The position numbers and the translations under genes are program-made. DNA of 64,000 bases from Hevea brasiliensis (taxonomy: Eukaryota > Streptophyta > Magnoliopsida > Malpighiales > Euphorbiaceae). The notes below the pieces were generated by a model. It was not told the DNA's origin and made no database searches. It saw only the letters and a list, made by a program, of their open reading frames with translations. The stretch is taken from the NCBI RefSeq assembly GCF_030052815.1, contig NC_079501.1, positions 91,846,759 to 91,910,758 on the forward strand. The letters run 5' to 3'. Shown piece by piece: positions 1 to 10,394 of the stretch; the stretch's first letter is position 1, and each line of letters starts with the position of its first letter.

Positions 1-174
1 TAGCAGCGACCATAAATAGAGCAAATTTAAAATTGAATTTTAATGATGGTTTTATTATGTCACTATAATTATTAGCGATGAATCAATAATATATTTGTAT
101 CTATTTAATATTATTAGCGATGGACGTTTAATCGATCGTTGTATTCATTGCTAAAGCCATGTTTTTTATTAGTG
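1..174. mobile_element. possible right end of a CACTA-like element
   Basis: The stretch ends in TTTTTTATTAGTG, the inverse of a CACTA-type terminus (CACTAATAAAAAA), and carries repeated ATTAGCGATG-like motifs near that end, as CACTA elements carry subterminal repeats. The other end lies outside the window, so neither a terminal inverted repeat pair nor a target duplication can be checked. Treat as a hint only. Confidence 0.3.
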
Positions 175-214
175 TAAAGGGAATGAAGATTATAAGAATA
201 ATTTAATTAATTTA

Positions 215-565
215 GGCTCCATTTGTTTCACATAAAATATTTTCTGAAAAATATTTTTCTATTTTCTGGTGTTTAAGGACACTCAGGAAAATCGTGAACG
301 AAAAATATTTTCCTGATCAAAGGAAAACTAAGTCATTTTTAAGGAAAATGACTTACATTTTTTAAAAGAGAAACTCATTTTTCGTTTTCTAAATTTTAAA
401 AATCTTATTAAAATGTAAATACACTTATATATATGAAATAAATAAATATAATTAATTTAAAATTATAACCAATCAATGAAAAATATTTTGATAAAAAATT
501 TAAAAAATATTTTCTATGAAAATATTTTCTATATATAAGTCATTTTCCATTAAACAGATGGAGCA
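215..565. mobile_element. Tourist-like (PIF/Harbinger-type) MITE
   Basis: A 351-bp AT-rich element with inverted ends: the left starts GGCTCCATTTGTTT and the right end reads, on the minus strand, TGCTCCATCTGTTT. It is flanked by TTA on both sides (212-214 and 566-568), the 3-bp target duplication typical of PIF/Harbinger MITEs. The interior contains repeated AAAATATTTTC blocks on both arms. It has no coding capacity. Confidence 0.65.
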
Positions 566-1313
566 TTATAATGTAAATTATTAAATATATAATCAACAAC
601 TAGATGTTTATTAGTGTCTAAATTCAATTAATCATATATAATTAGGTGCATATTAGCGTTTGAATTCAAAAGCAATAAGTTCACGTGAAAAGGCAAAAAA
701 GCCTTTTTAAAAAAAGATTTTGACTTTATCCAAATAATAAATTATATATTTCATAAAAATAAATTTATACAAATTAATCATACTAATTAAAACTTTGCTT
801 TATCTTTTTTAACTATTGCTTTTATAGGTAAATTAATTTTATTTTTAATGAATTTGAATTAGTCCTAAATTTAGATATTTATTCATTTTCCTGTTTGATT
901 TTGCTGACTAAAGTGCTATATATATAAGATTTATAAAAATTTGTTTTAGGTCAACATATAAAAATTAAATAATATTATTATTAAAAATTAAAAATATAAT
1001 ATTAATATTTTATAATTATATATATATATATGTTGTTAAATACATATATATTTCTTTATATAAGTAATTAAAAGCTATTCATCAATTTATCACATATACA
1101 ATTATATGATTTTATATTTATAAAGTTTATTATTAAAAAAATATACTAGAATTTTAAAAGTAAATAATATTTTGAATGCATAACATTTACTTTTTTATCT
1201 CAATTTTTAAATTTTCTCAAAAAGAGAGTTTAGTAATTAAATTTATGAGGATTAACATATATAGAAAAAATATATTAAAAAAACAAAAGAAAAGTCATTT
1301 GACCCCTTATTGC
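566..1313. other. AT-rich intergenic DNA, nothing recognised
   Basis: Strongly AT-rich sequence with short AT runs (around 1018-1032) and no open frame or repeat boundary that I can support. Confidence 0.6.
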
Positions 1314-1747
1314 AAAGAGAGTGTTTGGTTTAGCTTATAAGTTGATCAAATTTATTTATAAGTTAAAAATTATAAGTAGATGAGTGTTTTGTTTAGCTTA
1401 TAAGTTAAAAATCTACTTAAAATAAGTTAGAAGTCATAACTAAAATATCTCTTACTTATGACTTATATACTTATTTTAAAGTTATTCTTTAATTAAGTAA
1501 AAGACTATATTATCAAAATAAATTTTGATATTATCAATATTATCCTCATTTTAGCAATTATAACACTCAATTATATATATATTTTTTGTCATTTTAATAA
1601 ATTAAGACCAAACATTTAAACTATTTAAAAGTTATTTTTAAATAATTCTACTAGATAATTAATTTCTTATTTTTAAATTGACTTATATCTTAAAAATATA
1701 TTTTAAGTTAAAAGTTAAAGGTAACTAGTCAAACCAAATGCCCTCAT
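1314..1747. mobile_element. possible MITE with GTTTGGTTT ends
   Basis: The left side reads GTGTTTGGTTTAGCTTATAA and the right side, inverted, GGCATTTGGTTTGACTAG. The left end is repeated in tandem about 65 bp further in, at 1384-1412. The paired GTTTGGTTT motifs suggest a small inverted-repeat transposon. I could not define a target duplication, so the boundaries are approximate. Confidence 0.35.
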
Positions 1748-1760
1748 AGCCTATATTTAC

Positions 1761-2194
1761 TAGGGGTGTGCAGTTTTCGGTATAAACCAAAAAATCGAAC
1801 CGAACTGAGCCATTTTTGGTTCAATTGATTCGATTTTTTAGTTTTATCGGTTCAGTTCAGTTTGAAATTTTTAATATATTCGATTTTCAATTCAGTTCAG
1901 TTTTTTATCGGTTAAATCGATTAAACCAAATAGTAAAGGGCCCAACTAATTTTTCAGCTCAAGATGTATAAATTTCAAGGCCCAAGATTCATAAGCCCAG
2001 CCCAAAAAATAAAAAATATAATATTTTCGGTTTAATGGATCTGAACCGAACTAAACCGCAGTTTTTCAGTTTAGTTCGGTTCGATTATCTTTAGGTGATT
2101 GGTTCCGTTCGATTTATATTTTTAAGTGATTCGATTTTTTAGTTTTTAATATTCGGTTCGGTTCGGAACCGAACCGACCGAATGCTCTCCCCTA
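1761..2194. mobile_element. hAT-like MITE with 8-bp target duplication
   Basis: A 434-bp element starting TAGGGGTGTGCA and ending TGCTCTCCCCTA, flanked by a perfect 8-bp direct repeat ATATTTAC (1753-1760 and 2195-2202). The 8-bp duplication and TAGGGGTG ends fit hAT-superfamily non-autonomous elements. The interior is rich in CGGTTCGGTT/AACCGAACCG motifs near both ends, probably subterminal transposase-binding repeats. No coding capacity. Confidence 0.85.
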
Positions 2195-2202
2195 ATATTT
2201 AC

Positions 2203-3972
2203 CACTGCCTTCAAGCGAATGTCCACTAAACTTGAAGTGTGAGCAATAATAACCTACTTTACCTTATACTGCAATATCTAATTAATAAATGTAAATTATC
2301 AAATTTAAACTCTAAATTTTTTAGTTTGAGAGGCGTTGATACTATATTAAAAAATCACTTAATCTAAAAGTTTAAAGTTATAAGTGGGTAACTAAAAAAT
2401 TATTTTAGATCTTCAATATAATCTTTATAATTTGTTTACTAAAAAGACATGAAGAACGTGTTTTTCTGGAAGAAAAGGGTGCGACTACGGCTAGGTCGGC
2501 CTTGTAATAATTTAAGTGGAATTTAGAACAAGATCATTGCAGATTAAAGCAAAAGTCAAAAATGCACGGCAATGGAAATTAACACGAGATAAATACTGAA
2601 GTTGTAAGGAGCAGAAGCCAGAAATCAGATGCAATGCCATGCAACCGATCCAATTTTAAAGCTTGAAGGACAACTAAAACATAATAATGGTCATTTCAGA
2701 AACGAATGCAGAAGTAAATTTTGTAAGTTGTCCGTCTCATCAGTAATAATTATATGCAATTCACCCTAGCAGTACTTATTAGGTATAAAAAAAAAAACTA
2801 TGGGCCTCTATAATATTGTCTCCTATTGATTTAAAATAAAATATTAAATTTTATATAAAATTTAAAAATTTTCGCTCTTAAATTAATTTTTTAAATAAAT
2901 TATATATAAAATTTGAGTAAATCTTTTTTTTTAAATTAATTTTAGTTCAGTCAATATTTTTTATATGTGAATTTAAACTTTTAAATTTAGTATTTTCTAA
3001 ATATGATATTAGAATTTTTGATAAATTCAATTGTCCTATTTATTAATTAAAATAAATTTATATTTATTTACGTTTTAAATTCAATCAACATTCACGTGCA
3101 GAGTTATATTAAAGATACAAAATTGATCTCGTGAAATTTATGTATAAATTTCAACTTTAGACTTTTAAGTTGAATGACTACTTGATGGAAATTATGAGGG
3201 GAAATTTTTATGTATATAAGGAAGGACTATTGAAGTAAAGCTAAAATGTTAATCACAAGTTCATCTATTTTCTTGAGTCAATGCCAAATTAACACTTAAT
3301 TCATTTAAATCATGTATTTACTCTAATGTTTTATTTTAATAAAAAAATTATTCTATATACTAAAAATATTAAAAAATAGGATTCTTTTAGATATAAAAAT
3401 TTAGTTTATTTCTTAATTTTTAAAAAGTAGGACTTATATATTTAAAGAGAGTATCTCTTGTATAAATGTATCTACTAGCAAATAATTTGATTATAAGAAA
3501 CAAGTAGTTATCCAACGCGTTATGTGAATTTATTTTATTATTTTAAATGTAATTAATTTTAAAATTTTATGTATATTTTTTTTCTTTGTAATTTATTTTA
3601 AGTAAATTAATTTCTACATAAAAATTATTTATCTTAAATAATCAAATTAAATTATTAATATTAACTTTGTAATTACTATATGTTAGTTCATTTATTAAAA
3701 AAAATATTATTATATTAATTTAATTAAACATCTTAGGCCTCGTTTGATATTGACGTTGAGTGGCTATAAAAAAGCATGTTTAAAAAAGAAAAATAATACT
3801 ATCTGCCAAAATTGTTTAATTATTTGATAATTTTTATACTAAAATATATTCAATTTAATTTTTAACTAATTTTTTATAATCTCCAACTAATATATTTAAT
3901 TAACATTTTACATATATAGCCTAAAGTTGAAGGTATGAGATACAATAAGCTCATTGCATTCTAACTTTTGCA
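2203..3972. other. intergenic DNA
   Basis: AT-rich sequence with no supported gene. At 3733-3749 the sequence TTAGGCCTCGTTTG looks like the left terminus and target site of a Tourist-like MITE, but I found no matching right end. The part from about 2440 to 2760 is less AT-rich but has no open frame of note. Confidence 0.6.
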
Positions 3973-3980
3973 GTTCAATG

Positions 3981-4245
3981 TAGGGGTGGAACTAAAATTT
4001 CAATTTTGGGGGCTAAAAGTAAATATTAAAAAAAACTTAAATGAAATCTTAGAAGAAAAATAGGGATTAAAATAAAATTATAAAATATTAAGAGATCAAA
4101 ATTAAATAATATAAATAAAATTTACACAAAAATTTTAGAGGGACAAACAGTTTTTTTTTTTGAGAAAATACATTAAAATTATGGATAAAATTTTAATTTT
4201 AGAAAATTTTGGGCGGCCAAGCTATGAGTAGCTAGGTCCACCCTA
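3981..4245. mobile_element. short hAT-like MITE
   Basis: A 265-bp element starting TAGGGGTGGAAC and ending GGTCCACCCTA. Flanking 8-bp direct repeats are GTTCAATG (3973-3980) and GTTCAAAG (4246-4253), one mismatch. It shares the TAGGGGTG terminus with the elements at 1761-2194 and 38784-40103. No coding capacity. Confidence 0.7.
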
Positions 4246-4253
4246 GTTCAAAG

Positions 4254-5096
4254 AGGAGCTAAAGTTAACTCTTCTGATATACAATACTAGAGGCTATTTG
4301 CTAATACAGGCCATATTTCAAAAGAGAGAAAGTCAGTCGTTTCATATATGGGAAAACTTCAAGAAGGAAAGAACGAATCCAATGAAGAAGCATTTGCTCC
4401 TTTTAAAACAAAGAAATATAGGCTAAGTTAGGGATGATTTGGATGGAGTAAAATCAAGCTTTCATAATTAGTTTACATTCGGATATATACACCTAATCAA
4501 TCTATATGTCATATTGTATAAAATTATATAGTCTTATTTAAAATTATAGTTGAATCTATTTAAATTTATAATTTATTAATTTTTTATTAATTGAGTGTAT
4601 ATATACATTCGGTGCATACAAAAATTTTTCTTTGATAGTGGAACAAATTGGGTTTTCCATTCTAGATAATTTCTAACTGTTGTGTGCAGATATTTGAGGA
4701 GAAGATGTTAGGGTAGCCATAATAATTTGGGTTTCAAAATTTGAGACATTAGGAGTAGGATGGCTTAGGGAAGGGTTGTGTATTTTCATGTACTGAAACC
4801 TATTGAGACAGATATATGAGATAGTTTCAAGTTTAAAATATAATACTTGTATCATATTTAAATTTTATATATTGTTATATATTGGATACTCATACTTTAG
4901 TTTATATAAATAAATAATTATAAGATATATTTTAATAATATTTATAAATTTTTTTACATTATATTTTAAATAAATAAAATTTAAATATTTTAAAAAATAT
5001 TAAATTTAAATTATGTAAATCTCACAAAAAAATTTTTAATCTAAAAATCACTTAATTTATTCATGTAAAAATCAAGTTTATAGCAGCTTCACCTTA
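4254..5096. other. intergenic DNA upstream of the SOFL gene
   Basis: AT-rich DNA with only short chance open frames. The proximal promoter of the downstream SOFL gene presumably lies in the last few hundred bases, but I could not fix a transcription start. Confidence 0.5.
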
Positions 5097-5349
5097 CATA
5101 TATTTCCCTTTCTTTTTGACGGCTTTTCTAGCTGTATTCTGCTGATTCAAGTCAGAGAATTAATGGGTTATATTTAGGTTTACGGGGTTGTGAACTGTGA
5201 TGAGACTCACCTCCTACCCCCTGGCCATTAAAGCTCTCTGTGATATCTTATTTAAGAACCTAAAATCTTCTTGTCTGCTCATTCTCTTGCAAATCCACAC
5301 CCCCACACCCACCCCACCCACCCACCCCACCCCCCCACCTTCCCCTCCT

Positions 5350-5375
5350 TCTCTCGCTCTCTCTCTCTCTCTCTC
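5350..5375 (+). repeat. (CT)n microsatellite in SOFL 5' leader
   Basis: A CT/TC dinucleotide run preceded by a C-rich, CCCACC-repeated stretch (about 5299-5340). It lies 40-110 bp upstream of the chosen ATG at 5413. Such pyrimidine tracts are common in plant 5' leaders, and the SppA gene in this window also has one. Confidence 0.8.
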
Positions 5376-5412
5376 GAAGTTTTTGCTATATTTTTGCTTA
5401 ATAACTACAGTA

Positions 5413-5880
5413 ATGGAGTCTTCCCAACTCTTTGGAGGACCAGAAGAGTGTAACAGCAGTGAATCTGGGTGGACTATGTATCTTGGCTCCCCCATAGATG
5501 GTGATGATGATGATGATCAGCATGGCAACAAGGATGAGGATGATGAGGATGATGATGATGATGATGATGATGGTGATGGAGGTAATGGTAAAAATTACCA
5601 TCACGAAGATCACAGTGATGATTCTATGGCTTCTGATGCTTCTTCTGGTCCAAGTCATCAAGGAACAGCTCATGACAAGCTCCAGAAAGATTTTGATGGC
5701 AAGCATCTCCCCGAGAAGAAACATAACAAAAAAGAAGCAGAGAATCAGCAGAAAACTGAAAGGAGGAGGAAAAAGATCAAGAAGTGGGATTTATGGCAGG
5801 AAGATCATAATAAAAATGCTTCTGCTCAAAGTACTTCCAAGGCAAGAGAAAGCATAAGCTGGATGGGAAAAAGAAAATAG
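5413..5880 (+). CDS. SOB FIVE-LIKE (SOFL) family protein
   Basis: Encodes 155 aa. Both family signatures are present: the first motif [10 protein letters not shown] at residues 18-27 and the second [12 protein letters not shown] at residues 69-80. Between them is a very acidic run (residues 29-55, mostly Asp), and the C-terminal half is Lys/Arg-rich (ERRRKKIKK at 116-124), possibly a nuclear-targeting signal. In Arabidopsis, SOB5 and SOFL proteins raise cytokinin levels or responses; their biochemical activity is not settled. The frame stays open upstream to an ATG at 5197, but that extension translates the CT microsatellite and a Pro/Thr/His-rich leader and lacks conservation, so I chose the ATG at 5413 directly before the conserved region. 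The acidic run is coded by a GAT-rich trinucleotide repeat (about 5500-5575), so its length probably varies between alleles. A downstream intron in the 3' UTR cannot be excluded. Confidence 0.85.
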   Translation: MESSQLFGGPEECNSSESGWTMYLGSPIDGDDDDDQHGNKDEDDEDDDDDDDDGDGGNGKNYHHEDHSDDSMASDASSGPSHQGTAHDKLQKDFDGKHLPEKKHNKKEAENQQKTERRRKKIKKWDLWQEDHNKNASAQSTSKARESISWMGKRK

Positions 5881-7030
5881 CTCTCTAGAATATTGTTTTT
5901 CCTTATCCAGTGGTTATTTGCAAGACCTGATCTACTGTGTAATGAAGACATAATATGTATGCATGGAACTCATCTCATATGTTTATATTTTACATTCATC
6001 TGGACAAGAATTAATGAATATATATATGCATGTAGGTTTCAGCTGAAAATGCAGTAGATCAGAGAGAAGTGTCAAAATAGCTAGCTAGATTAATTTTGAC
6101 TGTTATATATTAATTATGTGCTTCCTAATTTCTGATATTGTAGAAGTTGAATCAAGAAGTATAATGATCAGATTTCCACTGATATGTTCATTACTATATC
6201 TTTGTTTTTTTTTATTCAATTGAGACTCAATCTCATGATTTCACACCTTTGGAGATGATCATAGTACCATTGAATGAAAACTCATTGGTGACATATTTTT
6301 CTTTTAGTACATGACTTATATATGGCAGAAAGTTGAGTTCTAATACTACAAATTAATGATTCTACATTAGTCAACAAGGAGATTTTTGTTTAAACCTAAT
6401 TTATTATAGATCAATGATATAAATATGTGAGATTTATATATTTAATGTATAAGTCTCACCATGTATTTCTATGATATATCAAGTTTAGGCAAGAAAAATC
6501 CTTATTAAATGTAATTATGTCTAATCGTTTTTTTAATTAATCCATAAACCTATGCTATATTGGCAAACCATTAGATGTACATGGTGTCTTTTAAAATTCA
6601 ATTGCTTTTAAACAATGTAATGCCTGCGGAGACGAGAGGTTTCAATCTAAATCAAAAGATGAAGCTATAGAATTAATATTGGTGTAGAACAAAGTCATAT
6701 TGAGAGTGTACTAAGTGTTCTTTTTCATTTAGGTACTAACCCAATGTTTCCATCTAAGTTTAAGAGTAAAAACTGAAACTTTTATTATGTCATCATCTGT
6801 TAGACCTGCCTAAAGAAGACAAGAATAATATAATTTTTTTTTCATTTGATTTTAACTATGACTTAAACTCAAATATTTCACACTTAAGATTATCATTTTA
6901 ATACTTCAAATTAAAAAGTTGTGATGATTTTATCAAAAGATATGTCATTTTTATTTGGTGTATTCTTAACCAATTAAAAATAAAATAAAACTTATTAATA
7001 AGATTAATTTAATATTAAAGCACTTTGAGC
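5881..7030. other. SOFL 3' flank and intergenic DNA
   Basis: The first few hundred bases probably hold the SOFL 3' untranslated region. The rest is AT-rich DNA with no supported gene. Confidence 0.5.
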
Positions 7031-7038
7031 ACTCTGAG

Positions 7039-7488
7039 CAGGGAGGACGCAATAGGTAAGGTACTCGCGAAAATCACCATACCTGAATTCGAACCCGATT
7101 ATTCTCAAAATCTGAATCCACCAAAAACTCAATTATTATTATCTGAAATATATTTGAACCCATTTAATTTATATGTTTTAATTAATAATCTATATAAAAC
7201 TAATTTTTATCAATAATTTATATTTTAAAAATTTAATAATTTCATAAAATATTTAAATTTTATTTTATTTAAAATAAAAAAATATAAAAATTTATAAATA
7301 TTATTATAAAACACACACACGCACACATATATATAAATGAGTTTGAGTAACGGATACCCAACATATAAAATCGGAATTCAATTTGAACTCATAACGAGTA
7401 TCATTCTTCATATCATAACCCAAACCTATCTTATTAAAATTCAATCTAATTAGGTGCCCATAAAAAATCTGACATGTTGCCATCTCTA
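7039..7488. mobile_element. decayed hAT-like MITE
   Basis: The left end CAGGGAGGACGCAATAGG and the right end GTTGCCATCTCTA look like worn forms of the common plant hAT MITE termini TAGGGATGGCAA and TTGCCATCCCTA. The flanks ACTCTGAG (7031-7038) and ACTCTAAT (7489-7496) could be a degraded 8-bp target duplication, with six of eight bases matching. The inner part contains GAACCCG/CGGATACCC motifs near the ends. The short open frame starting at 7025 is a by-product. Confidence 0.5.
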
Positions 7489-7804
7489 ACTCTAATCATT
7501 ACTCTTCCTTCGCATATATTATCAATATTGCACTAATCATACATAAAATAAAGAAGATATGCCTTTTTTTTTTCTTAGGTTTTCAATGGAAGAGGGGGAG
7601 AGGGGAAGTCAACTTAGACTTTTAACTAAATTGAAAGCATGCCAAGTAATGTTTTTATTATAAATATGTGTATTAGAATTAAATTTACCTTATTGCGACT
7701 GTGGAATTGTTAAATTCACAGATAAAATAAACAAAACAATAATATTTACTTATTCACCATTTTAATATATAACTATTTTTACGAGAATGTAATCTTGCAC
7801 TATT

Positions 7805-7808
<4 letters not shown>

Positions 7809-7861
<53 letters not shown>
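7809..7861. repeat. (AT)n microsatellite
   Basis: About 26 uninterrupted AT dinucleotides. Confidence 0.95.
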
Positions 7862-7863
<2 letters not shown>

Positions 7864-9642
7864 CATCATTAAACTCAAAGCTTTACTCACTTCTGAATTC
7901 TATTATGTATAAACTCATGAAATTCTTCTCAGTCAAACTACTCCTTATAGCAAATATATTAATTTATCTCTCTCATTTTACTCTACTCTCGACATAAATA
8001 ATATATTTATTAATTAACTCTGTAATATGGTATCTTCTCCCTCCATGGACTATAATAAACATGAGTCTGTTCCTCTTTGACTTCACCCACAAGTGGACAA
8101 AAGTCAAAGAACTTGTCATATATTACTTGTATCTATAGTGTTGGTATATTCATTCATAATTTCAATAGGAATCATATTCAAATAAAAATAACATTAAAAT
8201 AAATGTCTTAAAATATATAAAAAAATAATTATTTATTGAAAAGAAAAATAATGACAAGGAGAACAAGATATAACGGAAATTTTTATCTAGATATATTTTA
8301 TTATTGATTTAAAATATAAATATATTAAATTTATATAATATTATATATTAAATAAGAAAAATCTAAGTGTAACAATGATTTACTCAATATCTAAAAGGAG
8401 CAAAATCTCTGTGCGTAAAAGTTCACGTTCAATAAATGGACTCTATACAACACAAATGCCAGATGGTGATGGTAAAAGAGGCTAGCAATAGGCGAAGAGA
8501 CAGCCGTAGGACCTTTAGGACACATTGCCATGCGGTGGCGTGACGAGAATTTTAGTAATTTAATTAGCCAATATTTTGACAACTCTCCATGCCCTGGCCC
8601 AACCATACAATAATGCCTTCTTGCATGGAAGGTCCTTTCCTTTCCAGGCAGCACAGTAGAAAATCAAATTCAGTTGCCTTTGGCTCTATAGCTTATTCTA
8701 GCTTTCTAGGCCTGGAACATACGTCCAAATGTCAATAAAACAAATGTGCATCATTTCATTTCGTTGCCAATATCACAAGCAATGACGTCGTTACATTTAC
8801 TCTACTGTACTATACTTGCATATCCCATAAATCAATAAAAGTAATTAAATTACACAGAAAAATTATCAAAATGATGATCAACTTCAGTTTTGGTAAAAGA
8901 GGTTGCCACAAAGTGAGAAGTCTTGGGCACTGCAGAGATGATTTAATTTTTATTATCGAAGTGCTGCTGGAAGCTGACAGTGACTGGGTGGTACCATTAT
9001 TAATGCAGCTAAAATATGAAGATGGCAGAGAGAGAGAGAGAGAGATTCAAAAGTTATGCAACACAAAACAGCTAATGATGGCTTAAGATGGAGTGAATTC
9101 TGCTGAAAAGGGGCACATCAGAGGGGCAGAGAGTAATATATGTGTTGTTAAAGCAAGGGAGACAGGAACCACAGGGGCATGTGATCGGTTGCTCAATTAT
9201 ATCTTGCACATTTCGCACTCACGGTTCAAAACTGCCAATTTCAATGCGAAGGAGTGGGGGCATAGCTCATCACATCCCCATGAATGTGACAGAGTGGTGT
9301 TCAAATGTATAGACTGGATTTTGTACTGAACTAGCAGCTGGCTTTCTAACATTTCCTGCTGAAACCCTTTTTTACCAAGTCACGACGATTCTTCAAGGGA
9401 TCAAACACAAGACCTCTGCTAATTATTGCTTATCAACTATCTTGTCTGGTGCTCACAGATTGACTCTGTCTCTTTCCATTCAAAAATTAGGAAAATTTAT
9501 GCCCAAGCTATGGAAGCATTACACCAAATCAATACATAAATACCATATATGGATGAGTATTTGTTATTTATATAGTTGATTTATACCCTACCCTATTAAT
9601 CAAAATCGAAATCCTATTGGAAATCAGATAAAGCAGATTTGT
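7862..9642. other. intergenic DNA with a less AT-rich core at about 8440-9345
   Basis: The core is clearly less AT-rich than its surroundings and contains a short GA run (9024-9042). Two short plus-strand frames (8871-9086, 71 aa; 9093-9329, 78 aa) and one minus-strand frame (8391-8654, 87 aa) show no motif I recognise and no joining splice sites. It could be a non-coding transcript or a gene relic. A TGACGTCGTT motif lies at 8783-8792. Confidence 0.4.
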
Positions 9643-10106
9643 TTTGAAAAATTATTATTTAATCTTTATATTTTAATAAAATTAACTATTTAATTCATGT
9701 ATTTTAAAAAATATACTATTTAGTCTATATATTTTATTTCTGTAAAATTATTTAGTCACTTCATCAAATTTTCTGGCAATTAATAGGTTTTAATATCAAT
9801 CAAATTATTATTTAGTCCTTATATTTTAGTGAATTAATTAATTGGTCATCGTATTTTGAAAACACCACTATTTAGTTTCTCTATTTTAATAAAATTAATT
9901 AATTAGTCTTTATAATTTAAAAAATACAATATACTAAATTGTAGTTCGACTGATATTGAATCAGTTGACTATTAAAAAATTTTATGGAGGGACTAAACAA
10001 TTTAATGAAAGTAAAATAAATAGACTAAATAATATATTTTTCAAAATATATGAACTAAATAATTAATTTTATTTAAATATAGTGATTAAATAATAATTCT
10101 TTTATT
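9643..10106. repeat. AT-rich foldback repeat
   Basis: The left arm (AAATTATTATTTAATC...) and the right arm (GATTAAATAATAATTC...) are inverted copies, and the interior repeats TTTAGT-type motifs. Related sequence occurs at 58216-58568 and in part at 52855-53105, so this is probably a MITE family. Exact ends and target duplication were not determined. Confidence 0.45.
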
Positions 10107-10136
10107 TCTCAATATAAATAGTAATTTTTTTTGGTC

Positions 10137-10389
10137 TAAGAATATAAATATAAGTTTACCTTATTTTCAAAATAATATTAAAAGAGAATTGTTTTAGTCT
10201 TATGTAAATAATTTATATTTAATTAAATCAAAGAGATGAATTTAATATAGGATAAATTATTCTTTATTCCAATATTATGTCATAATTATCACTTGAGTTA
10301 GAAAGCGTTATTAAATTTTGGTTTTGTTATATACTTTTGTTTGTCTATTTTTATCAATTTAAAAGTTAATTAAGGGACGAAAAAAGAAA
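10137..10389 (+). repeat. tandem duplication copy A, left part
   Basis: This stretch resembles the first half of 15068-15622, for example AAAATAATATTAAAAGAGAA and TATTATGTCATAATTATCAC. It continues at 14732-15067 after the CACTA element and solo LTR that interrupt it. Confidence 0.7.
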
Positions 10390-10394
10390 CACTA

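Noticed and set aside
5197..5412. N-terminal extension of the SOFL frame from an upstream ATG
   Set aside because: It translates a microsatellite and C-rich leader, and the conserved SOFL region starts just after the ATG at 5413. An untranslated leader is the simpler reading.
8871..9329. Two short plus-strand frames as exons of one gene
   Set aside because: They are in tandem but without convincing splice sites or motifs, and one contains a GA microsatellite.
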